A stretch of DNA of 64,000 nucleotides from Nonomuraea sp. MG754425 (lineage in GTDB: Bacteria; Actinomycetota; Actinomycetes; Streptosporangiales; Streptosporangiaceae): NCBI RefSeq assembly GCF_021699195.1, contig NZ_SSXE01000006.1, positions 36,158 to 100,157 of the forward strand, written 5' to 3'. The position numbers and the translations under genes were made by a program. The notes under the pieces were generated by a model. It had not been told where the DNA came from, searched no databases, and worked only from the letters and a program-made list of their open reading frames with translations. Position 1 is the first letter of the stretch; every line of letters begins with the position of its first letter. Positions 1 through 8,655 of this stretch are shown one piece after another.

Positions 1-21
1 CCAAGGAGTGGTGAGACTTAG

Positions 22-2028
22 ATGACCGACGAGCGCCCCACCGAAGGACGCACGCCGTCGGACTCCCCCGAGCCACAGGGGCGGCCGGACTTCCTACCCG
101 CTGACGACAGCGAGGGCAGGCGGCCCGAGCCGCCCGCCTCGTTCGGCACCACCTGGGGCGACCCGTCAGGCCGTTCCGGCGCGCACGGCTCGCAGCCGTA
201 CGAGCCGCAGCCGTACGGTTCCTCCTCCTACGGATCTTCCGGCCCCTCGTCCACCACGCCGGGCACCGGCCAGGACCTTCCCGCCCAGACCGGCCCCCAG
301 TACGGCGCCCCGACCTTCGGCCCCCCGTCGTTCGGCTCCCCGGACACCGGCACCGGCCCTTCCTACAGCTCAGGCAGCGGCCCGTCGTTCGGTGCGCCCG
401 AGGGCGGTACCGGCCCTTCCTACGGCTCGGGCAGCGGCCCGTCGTTCGGTGCGCCGGACGGTGGCACCGGTCCTTCCTACGTCTCCGCCGGTCCGGGCAG
501 CGGTCCGTCGTTCGGTGGTGCCGGTTCTTCGTATGGTTCCGCCGGATCAGGCAGCGGCCCGTCGTTCGGGCCGCCCGACGGGGGTGCGCGTTCCGGTGAG
601 CAGCCCGCGTTCGGCCCGCCCGACGCGGGCACACGCGTCTACGACAGCCCCTCCTTCGGCCCGCCCGAGCCGGGCGCACGGCCGCAGGAGAACGGCACGC
701 GCGCCTACGACAGCCCGTTCTTCGGCTCGCCGGACGGCGGCGCACGTTCCTACGAAGGGCCGCCGTTCGGCGGCGGGCCCTCCTACGGCGGCCCCGGCGC
801 GGACCCGCCGCCCCCGCCGCCCGGCCAGGCGCTCGGGATGGGACCGGGCTGGGCCCCGCCGCCCCCGGGCAGCCAGGGTGGCACCGGTGTCGCCAGGCGG
901 GGGCCCGGCCTCGGCGTCCTGGTGGCGCTGGGCGTGGTCATCGCCCTGCTGGCCTCGGTGCTCGGGAGCGTGGGCACGTACCTGCTGACGCAGCCGGACA
1001 CCAGCACCGACCCCTCCTACAGCCTCGGCCCGCTCCCGACCGGCGCGACCAACCGCGCGCCCGACTCGGTGGCGGGCGTGGCCGCGCGGGTGCTGCCGAG
1101 CGTCGTCTCGCTGGAGGTCGGCAACGGCACCAACACCGAGGGCGCGTCGGGCTCCGGCTTCCTGATCAAGAACGGGTACGTGGTCACGAACAACCACGTG
1201 GTCGCGATGGCCGCCAACGGCGGCGAGATCCGGATCATGTTCAACAGCCGCAAGACCACCACGGCCCGCATCATCGGCCGCGACCCGGGCTCGGACCTGG
1301 CGGTGGTCAAGCCGGAGGAGACGTTCAACACGCCGGAGATCACCCTCGGCAACTCCGACCAGGTGGTGGTCGGCGACCCCGTCATCGCCATCGGCTCCCC
1401 GCTGGGCCTGACCGGCACGGTGACGACCGGCATCGTCAGCTCGCTCAACCGTCCGGTGATCGCGGGCGACGACACGGGCACGAGCTCCGAGGAGCCCGCC
1501 TACATCAGCGCCATCCAGACCGACGCCGCCATCAACCCCGGCAACTCCGGCGGCCCGCTGGTGAACGGCCGGGGCGAGGTCGTGGGCGTGAACTCGGCCA
1601 TCGCCACGCTGGGACGCTCGATGAGCAGCCAGAGCGGCAGCATCGGCCTGGGCTTCGCGATCCCGGTCAACCAGACGCGACGGGTGGCCGAGGAGCTGAT
1701 CACGACCGGCAAGGCCAAGCGGCCCAAGATCGGCATCGTGCTCGACAAGGACTACCAGGGGCAGGGCGTACGCATCGCCTCGGAGCCCGCCGGAGGCCAG
1801 CAGCCGGTCACCAAGGGCGGCCCGGCCGACCTGGCGGGGCTGCGGGCGGGTGACGTGATCATGGAGATCGACGGGCTGACGCTGCAGGACGGGAACGAGT
1901 TGATCGCCCTGATCCGCAGCAAGGCGCCCGGCGCCGAGATCAAGATCAAGTACCAGCGTGCCGGGCAGGAGCGCACCGCCACGCTCACGGTGGTCGCCGA
2001 GAACGAGCCCACCCCCACGCCCTCCTGA
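22..2028 (+). CDS. HtrA/DegP-like membrane-anchored serine protease with PDZ domain
   Basis: Envelope quality-control protease of the HtrA family, 668 aa. The first ~290 residues are a Pro/Gly/Ser/Tyr-rich cytoplasmic tail with repeated PSFG and PSYG units. One membrane helix lies near residues 299-323 and the trypsin-like domain follows outside the membrane. The catalytic triad is visible as His392 (NNHVV), Asp425 (SDLAVV) and Ser509 (GNSGGPL), and a PDZ domain occupies about 570-655. ATG at 22 follows an AAGGAG at 3-8, a rather long spacing. In actinobacteria this gene commonly sits in a sigE-rseA-htrA-tatB-mrp neighbourhood; tatB and mrp follow here, so a SigE/anti-sigma pair probably lies left of the window (inference). 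Confidence 0.93.
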   Translation: MTDERPTEGRTPSDSPEPQGRPDFLPADDSEGRRPEPPASFGTTWGDPSGRSGAHGSQPYEPQPYGSSSYGSSGPSSTTPGTGQDLPAQTGPQYGAPTFGPPSFGSPDTGTGPSYSSGSGPSFGAPEGGTGPSYGSGSGPSFGAPDGGTGPSYVSAGPGSGPSFGGAGSSYGSAGSGSGPSFGPPDGGARSGEQPAFGPPDAGTRVYDSPSFGPPEPGARPQENGTRAYDSPFFGSPDGGARSYEGPPFGGGPSYGGPGADPPPPPPGQALGMGPGWAPPPPGSQGGTGVARRGPGLGVLVALGVVIALLASVLGSVGTYLLTQPDTSTDPSYSLGPLPTGATNRAPDSVAGVAARVLPSVVSLEVGNGTNTEGASGSGFLIKNGYVVTNNHVVAMAANGGEIRIMFNSRKTTTARIIGRDPGSDLAVVKPEETFNTPEITLGNSDQVVVGDPVIAIGSPLGLTGTVTTGIVSSLNRPVIAGDDTGTSSEEPAYISAIQTDAAINPGNSGGPLVNGRGEVVGVNSAIATLGRSMSSQSGSIGLGFAIPVNQTRRVAEELITTGKAKRPKIGIVLDKDYQGQGVRIASEPAGGQQPVTKGGPADLAGLRAGDVIMEIDGLTLQDGNELIALIRSKAPGAEIKIKYQRAGQERTATLTVVAENEPTPTPS

Positions 2029-2040
2029 TCCTCCGTTCGC

Positions 2041-2062
2041 GCCGCAGCCCGCCGGCTGCGGC
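2041..2062. terminator. GC-rich hairpin after the HtrA-like gene
   Basis: Nine-base perfect arms (GCCGCAGCC / GGCTGCGGC) around a 4-nt loop, 13 nt after the stop codon. There is no T-run, so it may be a weak terminator or an mRNA 3' stabiliser. Confidence 0.4.
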
Positions 2063-2216
2063 GCGGCCGCGTCCAGGGGATCCGGGGCGGAGGGTGGCGG
2101 GACGGCGCGGCCGGTGATATGTCCTGGGGGGACGACCGACCTACCCCATGGAGCCCTTAGTCTGTGGATAGGCCGGGGTTGTCCTCGGAGAAGTTTGACT
2201 TGCGGTAGGAGCTCAG

Positions 2217-2582
2217 GTGTTCGGACTCGGGTGGATGGAGGTCGGAGCGCTGATCGTGATCGCGCTTCTCGTCTTCGGTCCCGACAAACTGCCGCAGGCC
2301 GCCGCGAACGCCGGCAAGACCCTGCGAAACCTGCGCCGGATGGCGAACAACGCGCGCGACGACCTGCGCGCCGGCCTGGGCCCGGAGTTCCAGAACTTCG
2401 ACCCGGCCGACCTCAACCCGCGTAACTTCGTCCGCAAGCATCTCCTCGACGATCTTGAGGACGACTGGAACACCAACAAGTCGCGCGAGCTGGAGCCCGC
2501 CACCACGGCCCCGTACACGCCTGAGCCGGTCGATGAGCTCAATTACGGGGAACTGCCCCCGTACGACTCCGAAGCGACCTGA
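2217..2582 (+). CDS. tatB: Sec-independent protein translocase subunit TatB
   Basis: Subunit of the twin-arginine translocase that receives folded Tat substrates at the membrane. The 121-aa protein starts MFGLGWMEVGALIVIALLVF, the typical TatB N-terminal hydrophobic helix followed by FGPDKLP. An amphipathic helix and a charged C-terminal tail come next. The GTG start at 2217 is preceded by TAGGAGC at 2206-2212. TatA and TatC are not in the window, which is usual because actinobacterial tatB is encoded apart from tatAC. Convergent with mrp, sharing the hairpin at 2616-2646. Confidence 0.93.
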   Translation: MFGLGWMEVGALIVIALLVFGPDKLPQAAANAGKTLRNLRRMANNARDDLRAGLGPEFQNFDPADLNPRNFVRKHLLDDLEDDWNTNKSRELEPATTAPYTPEPVDELNYGELPPYDSEAT

Positions 2583-2615
2583 CAAAGCCGTACATCGCCG
2601 TACAGAGGGCATGAA

Positions 2616-2646
2616 AAAGGCCCCTTGCGTGATGTAAGGGGCCTTT
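2616..2646. terminator. Bidirectional intrinsic terminator between tatB and mrp
   Basis: AAAGGCCCC and GGGGCCTTT form a perfect 9-bp stem around a 13-nt loop. The A-run on one side and T-run on the other let it serve both convergent genes. Confidence 0.85.
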
Positions 2647-2653
2647 GTGGTGG

Positions 2654-3790
2654 TCAGCGTCGCGGGTTGAGCCCCAACTGCATGCCCTTGAGGCTGGAGG
2701 AGCGCTTGCTCAGCGTGCCCGCGATCTTCCGCAGCTCGGTGGCGGCGGGGGAGTCGGGGTCGGTGAGCACGAGCGGCTTGCCTTCGTCGCCGCCCTCGCG
2801 CAGCCGCAGGTCGATCGGCACCTGGCCGAGCAGCGGCACCCGCGCCCCGAGCGTCTGGGTGAGCGCGTCGGCGACGGTCTGGCCGCCGCCCTCGCCGAAG
2901 ACGGCGATGCGCTCGTCGCAGTGCGGGCAGGGCAGCCACGCCATGTTCTCGATGACGCCGGCGAGCTGCTGGTGGGTCTGGGCCGCGATGGAACCGGCCC
3001 GCTCGGCCACCTCGGCGGCGGCCATCTGCGGCGTGGTCACGACGAGGAGCTCGGCCGTCGGCAGCCGCTGCGCCACCGAGATCGCGATGTCACCCGTGCC
3101 CGGCGGCAGGTCGAGCAGGAGCACGTCGAGGTCGCCCCAGTAGACGTCGGCCAGGAACTGGTGCAGGGCGCGGTCGAGCATCGGGCCACGCCAGACCACG
3201 GCCGTGTTGCCCGGCGGCTTGAACATCCCGACCGAGATGACCTTGATGTCGTGGGCCACCGGCGGCATGATCATGTCCTCGACCTTGGTGGGGCGCTCAT
3301 CGGCGCCCAGCATGCGAGGAACGCTGTGGCCGTAGATGTCGGCGTCGACGATGCCGACCTTCAGGCCGCCGGCGGCCATGGCGGCGGCGAGGTTGACCGT
3401 GACGGAGGACTTGCCGACCCCGCCCTTGCCGCTAGCCACCGCGAACACACGGGTCAGCGAGCCCGGCTGGTTGAACGGGATCTCCTTCTCCGGCCCGCGA
3501 TCGCCCCGCAGCTTGGTCTGCAACGTCTTGCGCTGCTCGGTGCTCATGACGTCGAGTTCGATCTGGACGCCGGTCACGCCGTCGACCTTGGCGACGGCGT
3601 TGGTCACGTCGCGGGTGATGGTGTCCTTCATCGGACATCCGGCCACGGTCAGGTACACGCCTACCCGCACCGCCCCGTCGGGAGCGATCTCGATGCTCTT
3701 GACCATGTCGAGGTCCGTGATCGGGCGACGGATCTCGGGGTCGATGACGGTGGCGAGGGCCGCCGTCACCAGTTCCTGGGTTGGTGCCAT
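2654..3790 (-). CDS. mrp: Mrp/NBP35-family ATP-binding Fe-S carrier protein
   Basis: P-loop ATPase of the Mrp/ApbC family, thought to carry and deliver iron-sulfur clusters. The 378-aa protein has an N-terminal MIP18/DUF59 domain (about residues 1-95), then a deviant Walker A GKGGVGKSS near residue 120 and the LPPGTGD motif. A C-terminal CPHC supplies the bridging cluster ligands expected of the family. ATG at 3790. Divergent from the MarR gene and convergent with tatB. Confidence 0.92.
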   Translation of the reverse strand: MAPTQELVTAALATVIDPEIRRPITDLDMVKSIEIAPDGAVRVGVYLTVAGCPMKDTITRDVTNAVAKVDGVTGVQIELDVMSTEQRKTLQTKLRGDRGPEKEIPFNQPGSLTRVFAVASGKGGVGKSSVTVNLAAAMAAGGLKVGIVDADIYGHSVPRMLGADERPTKVEDMIMPPVAHDIKVISVGMFKPPGNTAVVWRGPMLDRALHQFLADVYWGDLDVLLLDLPPGTGDIAISVAQRLPTAELLVVTTPQMAAAEVAERAGSIAAQTHQQLAGVIENMAWLPCPHCDERIAVFGEGGGQTVADALTQTLGARVPLLGQVPIDLRLREGGDEGKPLVLTDPDSPAATELRKIAGTLSKRSSSLKGMQLGLNPRR

Positions 3791-3914
3791 CGAAGTCTCG
3801 GCACGAGGGAGTGCCGTCCCTCCTTTGTGGGTCTATGTGTGACAGGCGCTGGACGCCGGTGAGGACGCCCCTCCATGGTATGAACCAGAGCCCGCGCTCG
3901 GTTAATCCGCACTG

Positions 3915-3940
3915 TTAGATGTCTGTGCAACAACGTCTAA
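3915..3940. promoter_or_regulatory. Probable MarR operator
   Basis: Imperfect palindrome with outer arms TTAGATGT and ACGTCTAA (one mismatch) separated by 10 nt, ending 9 nt before the GTG of the MarR gene. Size, symmetry and position match a typical MarR autoregulatory operator. It could also affect the divergent mrp promoter. Confidence 0.6.
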
Positions 3941-3949
3941 GGTTACTCC

Positions 3950-4435
3950 GTGACTCTTCTGCGTGACGAGAGCATGACCGCCGAGGAACTAGCGGTCTGG
4001 CGCATGTTGCAGCGCGCCCAGGTACGCATCACCCGCCTGCTGGAAGAGGATCTGCTCGTCGCGCACGATCTGGCGCTGGCCTCGTACGAGGTGCTCGTCC
4101 AGCTCGCGCAGGCCCCGCACCGGCGGTTGCGGATGAACGACCTGGCCGATCGGGTGCTGCTGTCGCGCAGCGGCCTGACCCGGCTCATCGACCGGTTGCA
4201 GCGCGACGGCCTGGTGGCACGGGAGGCGTGCGCCGACGACGCCCGCGGCCTGTACGCGGTGCTGAGCGACCTCGGCGCGGCGCGGCTGGCCGAGGCGACG
4301 CCGACCTACCTGCGCGGCATCAGGAGCCGCTTCCTCGACCTGCTGAGCGCCGGTGAGCTCGCCCAGGTGCGGGCCCTGCTCGCCAGGCTGGGGGACGACC
4401 TCAGTGCCGCGGCTCCCCCTGACCGTTGCCGTTGA
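3950..4435 (+). CDS. MarR-family transcriptional regulator
   Basis: Winged-helix DNA-binding protein of 161 aa. Residues ~60-110 contain the recognition helix and wing, with RMNDLADRVLLSRSGLTRLI followed by RLQRDGLVAREACADDARG, the standard MarR signature. The GTG at 3950 is chosen because a TAAGG lies 7 nt upstream; an internal ATG at 3974 is possible. The palindrome at 3915-3940 suggests autoregulation. The ligand is unknown. Its 3' end overlaps the convergent DUF1003 gene by 35 bp. Confidence 0.88.
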   Translation: MTLLRDESMTAEELAVWRMLQRAQVRITRLLEEDLLVAHDLALASYEVLVQLAQAPHRRLRMNDLADRVLLSRSGLTRLIDRLQRDGLVAREACADDARGLYAVLSDLGAARLAEATPTYLRGIRSRFLDLLSAGELAQVRALLARLGDDLSAAAPPDRCR

Positions 4436-4943
4436 GGTCGCCGGAACCCCTGAGGCCGCCGGGGCCGGGCAGTTCCTGCGGGCCCCTGAGCTCCTCCAGC
4501 AGCCTGCCGAGCTCGGCGCGCAGGTAGTCGCGGGTGGCCACCTCGTTCAGCGCCATCCGCAGGCCCGCGATCTCGCGGGTCAGGTACTCGATCTCCGCCT
4601 GGTTCTGGTCGGCGGACTCGCGGTCCTGCTCGTACTGGATGCGGTCGCGGTCGCCCTGCCGGTTCTGGGCCAGCAGGATCAGCGGGGCGGCGTAGCTGGC
4701 CTGCAGCGACAGCATCAGCGTGAGGAAGATGAACGGGTACGGGTCGAACCGCAGGTGCCCCGGCGCGACCACGTTCCAGACGACCCAGACCGCGACGAAC
4801 ACGGTCATGTAGACGATGAAGCGCGCGGTGCCGAGGAAACGGGCGATGCGCTCGGACAGGCGGCCGAACGCCTCGGGGTCGTAGTGCGGCCGCATCACCG
4901 TGCGGCGCAGGTCCCTGGGCTGGTCGAGGCGGTCGGTCGTCAC
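4401..4943 (-). CDS. DUF1003 family membrane protein
   Basis: 180-aa protein with the DUF1003 core: two membrane helices near residues 40-85, joined around FDPYPFIFLTLMLSLQ and followed by the conserved LLAQNRQGDRDR. The C-terminal half is a charged helical region with coiled-coil character, then a Gly/Asn-rich tail. The GTG start overlaps the stop of the upstream MgtE-N/CBS gene (GTGA), implying translational coupling. The biochemical role of DUF1003 is not established; the pairing suggests cation-linked membrane physiology (inference). Confidence 0.87.
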   Translation of the reverse strand: MTTDRLDQPRDLRRTVMRPHYDPEAFGRLSERIARFLGTARFIVYMTVFVAVWVVWNVVAPGHLRFDPYPFIFLTLMLSLQASYAAPLILLAQNRQGDRDRIQYEQDRESADQNQAEIEYLTREIAGLRMALNEVATRDYLRAELGRLLEELRGPQELPGPGGLRGSGDLNGNGQGEPRH

Positions 4944-6145
4944 GATTCGTCGGCCCTCTCGCGCCAGCCCTCGGGCAGCATGTGATCCAGTACGTCGTCC
5001 ACCGTGACGGCGCCGACGAGGCGGCCCAGCTCGTCCACGACGGGCGCGGCGACGAGGTTGTAGTTGGCCATGTAGTAGGTGACCTGGCGGAGCGTGAGCT
5101 CCGGCCTGATCGGGTCGATCGAGGGGTCCAGCACCGCGCCGAGCAGCGTGGACGGCGGCTCGCGCAGCAGCCGCTGGAAGTGCGAGACCCCCAGGTACGC
5201 TCCCGTCGGCGTCTCGGTCGGCGGCCTGGTCACGTAGACCTGGGCGGCGACGGCGGGGGTCAGGTCCTGCTGCCTGATGTGCGCGAGCGCCTCGGCCACG
5301 GTGGCGCTGGGCGGCAGGATCACCGGCTCGCTGGTCATGACGCCGCCCGCGCTGGTCTCGGGGTAGGTCAGCAGCCGCCGCACCGGCTCGGCCTCCCCGG
5401 GCTCCATGAGCGCCAGCAGCTCGGCCGCCTGTTCGGCGGGCAGGTCGTGCAGCAGGTCGGCGGCGTCGTCGGGCCCCATCTCCTCCAGGACGTCGGCCGC
5501 CCGCTCCGGCTCCAGCGTGCCGAGGATGCCGATCTGGTCGTCCGGCGGCAGTTCCTCCAGGACGTCGGCCAGCCGGTCGTCGTTGAGCGCGCGGGCGATC
5601 TCGATGCGCCGCTTGGTGGGCAGGTCGTGCAGCGCGCTGGCCATGTCGGCGGCCCGCATCGACGCGAACGCGGAGATCAGCCCGGCCGCCCCCTGGTCCT
5701 GCTGGAGGATGTCGAACCCGGAGACGTCCGCCCAGTTCACCGTACGCGGCTCGCGCCGCCTGCCCTTGTAGACGGCGACCTTGGTGATCTCCCAGGTGGA
5801 CGGCTTGATCTCCTCCATGGCCACGTCGTAGACGGTCATGGGCTCCTCGCCGAGGCGCACGGTGAGGTCGAGCATCTGGCCGACGACGAGCGTCTCGGTG
5901 GCGCGCTGCTCGAACCTGCGCATGTTGAGCCGTCCGGTGAAGACCACGGATCCGGCCTCGATGCGCCGCACCCGGGTGATCGGCAGGAACACCCGGCGGC
6001 GCGGCTGCACCTCCACCACGAATCCGTGCACGTTGGGACGGCGGCCGAGGACCAGCCCGACCACCACGTCCCGGACCCGGCCGATCTGGTCGCCTGCCGG
6101 GTCGAAGACCGGAGTCCCGGGGAGCCGGGCCACGAAGATCTTCAC
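4940..6145 (-). CDS. Soluble PRC-barrel / MgtE N-domain / CBS-pair protein
   Basis: 401-aa protein resembling the cytoplasmic sensor part of the MgtE magnesium channel but with no transmembrane domain. A PRC-barrel-like region covers about 1-150. An MgtE N-terminal superhelix (~155-260) has repeated LEELPPDD- and LEEMGPDDAADLL-type units. A CBS pair (~270-395) contains VMTSEPVILPP and VGAVTVDDVLDHMLPEG. The GTG at 6145 gives MKIFVARLPG. It is cotranscribed with and overlaps the DUF1003 gene; perhaps the two proteins together replace a sensor plus membrane module (inference). Confidence 0.88.
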   Translation of the reverse strand: MKIFVARLPGTPVFDPAGDQIGRVRDVVVGLVLGRRPNVHGFVVEVQPRRRVFLPITRVRRIEAGSVVFTGRLNMRRFEQRATETLVVGQMLDLTVRLGEEPMTVYDVAMEEIKPSTWEITKVAVYKGRRREPRTVNWADVSGFDILQQDQGAAGLISAFASMRAADMASALHDLPTKRRIEIARALNDDRLADVLEELPPDDQIGILGTLEPERAADVLEEMGPDDAADLLHDLPAEQAAELLALMEPGEAEPVRRLLTYPETSAGGVMTSEPVILPPSATVAEALAHIRQQDLTPAVAAQVYVTRPPTETPTGAYLGVSHFQRLLREPPSTLLGAVLDPSIDPIRPELTLRQVTYYMANYNLVAAPVVDELGRLVGAVTVDDVLDHMLPEGWRERADES

Positions 6146-6241
6146 GTGGTCAGGCTAACAGCGCTTATCCGTTGCGTCCGGAACGCCCGGCGTGTCAGTA
6201 TCCAACCGGCTTGACGGTGGTTACTTAACAGGTGGTGTGCG

Positions 6242-7195
6242 ATGAGGTATGCCGGGCTCGCGCTCGCGTTCGTGTCCTCGTGCTGCTTCGCGTTCTCGGG
6301 GCCGATGGCGAAGTACCTCATCGAGGCCGGTCTGGCGCCGGTCGAGGCGGTGTGGACGCGGATGGCGGGCGCGGGGGTGCTGCTGCTGGCCGTGCTGGTC
6401 GTGTTCCGACCCCGGGCGCTGCGGATCCCCAGGGCCAGGCTGCCGTTCTTCGCGCTGTACGCGGTCATGGCGGTGGCCGGGGTGCAGGCGCTGTACTTCG
6501 TGGCGATCACGCGGCTGCCGGTGGGCGTGGCGCTGCTGCTGGAGTTCATGGCCCCGGTGATGGTGGTGGCGTGGGTGCGGTTCATCCGCAAGGTACGCCT
6601 CGCGCGGGCCGCGTACGTGGGCGCGGTCACCGCGGTCGTGGGCCTCGGGATCGTCGTCGAGGCGTGGCAGGGGCTCCGGCTGGACGCGCTCGGCCTGCTG
6701 CTGGGCCTCCTGGCCGGCGCGTGTTGCGCCGGATACTTCCTGATGAACGACAGCTTCGGCGACGACGTGGACCCGCTCGGCCTGATCGCCTGGGGGATGG
6801 CGGGGGCGGCCCTGGTGCTGATCCCGTTCGCCCGGCCGTGGAACATCCCGTGGGACGCCTTCACGCTCACCACCGCGCCGGAGGGCGGGCTGCGGCTGCC
6901 CGTGCTGGGGGCGTACCTGTGGATGGTGCTGATCGCCACCGTGGTCGCGTACATCCTGGGGGTCAACGCCGTACGGCGGTTGTCGGCCGCGGTGGGGGCC
7001 ACCGTGGCGTCGCTGGAGGTCATCGGCGGCGCCATCGTGGCCTGGGCGCTGGTCGGCGAGACGCTCGGCGTGTTCCAGATCGTCGGCGGCCTGCTCGTGC
7101 TGTCGGGCGCGCTGCTCGCGCAGACCGCCACGTCCGGCGCCCCGCCCGCGGTCGTCGAGGAGCCGGGGCCCGAGCCGGTCGTCGCGCCCGGGTGA
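6242..7195 (+). CDS. EamA/DMT-family transporter (RhtA-like)
   Basis: 317-aa integral membrane protein with about ten hydrophobic segments arranged as two EamA repeats. The second repeat ends with the typical ASLEVIGGAIVAWALVGE followed by a family-typical GGLLVLSGALLAQ. Such proteins export amino acids or related metabolites; the substrate cannot be read from sequence. ATG at 6242 lacks a strong ribosome-binding site. Its stop codon lies inside the first unit of an 18-bp tandem repeat. Confidence 0.88.
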   Translation: MRYAGLALAFVSSCCFAFSGPMAKYLIEAGLAPVEAVWTRMAGAGVLLLAVLVVFRPRALRIPRARLPFFALYAVMAVAGVQALYFVAITRLPVGVALLLEFMAPVMVVAWVRFIRKVRLARAAYVGAVTAVVGLGIVVEAWQGLRLDALGLLLGLLAGACCAGYFLMNDSFGDDVDPLGLIAWGMAGAALVLIPFARPWNIPWDAFTLTTAPEGGLRLPVLGAYLWMVLIATVVAYILGVNAVRRLSAAVGATVASLEVIGGAIVAWALVGETLGVFQIVGGLLVLSGALLAQTATSGAPPAVVEEPGPEPVVAPG

Positions 7196-7290
7196 AGCTC
7201 AGCGCCCGGGTGAGGCTCAGCGCCCGGGTGAGGCTCAGCGCACGGGTTGAAGCTCAGTGCCCGGGTGAGGCTCAGCGCACGGGGGTCAGG
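7185..7290. repeat. 18-bp tandem repeat across two convergent gene ends
   Basis: Five units close to CGCCCGGGTGARGCTCAG begin at 7185, 7203, 7221, 7239 and 7258, followed by a partial sixth. The fourth unit is 19 bp. Units 2 and 3 are identical. The first unit contains the EamA stop codon and the fifth overlaps the stop of the convergent gene ending at 7272. Confidence 0.9.
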
Positions 7291-7640
7291 CGCCAGACCG
7301 TGGACTCGCGGGCCCAGCGCTCGACCAGGTGCTCGCTGTCGCGGGCGTTGAGCCGCTCCTTGGCCAGCACCGCCACGGCCTCGCCGGCCAGGGCCTGGTC
7401 CACGACCGACACCTCCGCGTCGAACTCCACCAGCCGGGCCCCGTTGTCCTTGCTGCGCAGCGTCACGCGCACCCGGTCGAGGGCGTCGAGCCCGGGCAAC
7501 GGCTGCTCCTCGCCCCCGCTCACCAGGTAGACGGCGCCGTCGTGCCAGGCGTGCCAGGCCAGGCGGGGACGGTCGAGGGTGAGCCAGAGGACGCCGGACT
7601 TCCTGGCGCCCTCCTCGATGGCCACGCTGTCGTCGCTCAC
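7272..7640 (-). CDS. Conserved hypothetical protein, 122 aa
   Basis: I do not recognise this with certainty. The 122-aa soluble protein has alternating beta-strand and helix character (VLWLTLDRPRLAWHAWHDGAVYLVSGG). The N-terminal layout is reminiscent of small FMN-binding split-barrel proteins, but no clear cofactor motif is visible. GTG at 7640. Codon use is that of a real gene. It is divergent from the CoA-ester lyase gene, and its last codons enter the tandem repeat at 7185-7290, so the C-terminus may vary between strains. Confidence 0.65.
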   Translation of the reverse strand: MSDDSVAIEEGARKSGVLWLTLDRPRLAWHAWHDGAVYLVSGGEEQPLPGLDALDRVRVTLRSKDNGARLVEFDAEVSVVDQALAGEAVAVLAKERLNARDSEHLVERWARESTVWRLTPVR

Positions 7641-7722
7641 AGCTCAGACTGTAACCGGCGACCGGCCGGCGCCACGACCCCGTGACCGGACGAACCCGCC
7701 GGCCGACCAGTAGCGTGTGCGC

Positions 7723-8655
7723 ATGCGCTCACGACGTTCCGTGCTCGCCGTGCCAGGCAGCAACCCCCGGTTCCTGGAAAAGGCCCAGACCCTGCCCGTG
7801 GACGAGGTCTTCCTCGACCTCGAGGACTCCGTCGCGCCCCTGGCCAAGGAGGCGGCGCGGGCCAACGTCGTCGCCGCCCTGCGCGAGGGCGACTGGTCCG
7901 GCAAGACCCGCGTGGTCAGGGTGAACGACCTGACCACGCGGTGGACGTACCGCGACGTGATCGAGATCGTCGAGGGGGCGGGGGCGTTCCTCGACTGCCT
8001 CATGCTGCCCAAGGTCCAGGACCCGACCGAGGTCGTCTGGCTCGACACGCTGCTCACCCAGATCGAGAAGACCATGGGCTACGAGGTCGGCCGCATCGGC
8101 ATCGAGGCGCAGATCGAGAACGCCCGCGGCCTGGTGAACGCCGACGCCATCGCCGGGTCGTCCGAGCGGCTGGAGACGCTGGTGTTCGGCCCCGCCGACT
8201 TCATGGCCTCCATCAACATGCGCACGCTCGTCGTCGGCGAGCAGCCCCCCGGCTACGTCGAGGGCGACGCCTACCACTACATCCTCATGCGGCTGCTGAT
8301 GGCGGCCAGGATGCACGACCTCCAGGTGATCGACGGCCCCTACCTGCAGATCAAGGACGTCGAAGGCTTCCGCAGGGTCGCGCAGCGGTCGGCGGCGCTC
8401 GGGTTCGACGGCAAGTGGGTGCTGCATCCCGCCCAGGTGGACGCGGCCAACGAGGTGTTCTCGCCGTCGCAGGAGGACTATGACCACGCCGAGCTGATCC
8501 TGGAGGCGTACGAGTACTACACCACCGTCGAGAAGCGCGGCGCGGTCATGCTGGGCGACGAGATGATCGACGAGGCATCCAGGAAGATGGCGCTCGTCGT
8601 GGCCGCCAAGGGGCGGGCGGCCGGGTTGAGCAGGACCAAGAGGTTCACACCTTGA
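7723..8655 (+). CDS. HpcH/HpaI-type CoA-ester lyase (CitE-like)
   Basis: TIM-barrel lyase of the citrate lyase beta / malyl-CoA lyase family, 310 aa from ATG 7723 (an in-frame GTG lies at 7717). Visible family features are RSVLAVPGSNPRFLEKA at the N-terminus, DEVFLDLEDSVAP with acidic metal ligands, the active-site Arg in VRVNDL, IEAQIENARGL and a C-terminal GKWVLHPAQVDAANEVF. Likely substrates are malyl-CoA, methylmalyl-CoA or citramalyl-CoA type esters; the exact one is not determinable. Overlaps the convergent DUF6529 gene by 11 bp. Confidence 0.9.
   Translation: MRSRRSVLAVPGSNPRFLEKAQTLPVDEVFLDLEDSVAPLAKEAARANVVAALREGDWSGKTRVVRVNDLTTRWTYRDVIEIVEGAGAFLDCLMLPKVQDPTEVVWLDTLLTQIEKTMGYEVGRIGIEAQIENARGLVNADAIAGSSERLETLVFGPADFMASINMRTLVVGEQPPGYVEGDAYHYILMRLLMAARMHDLQVIDGPYLQIKDVEGFRRVAQRSAALGFDGKWVLHPAQVDAANEVFSPSQEDYDHAELILEAYEYYTTVEKRGAVMLGDEMIDEASRKMALVVAAKGRAAGLSRTKRFTP

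Noticed and set aside
7185..7290. CRISPR-like array
   Set aside because: Units are contiguous with no spacers; it is a simple tandem repeat.
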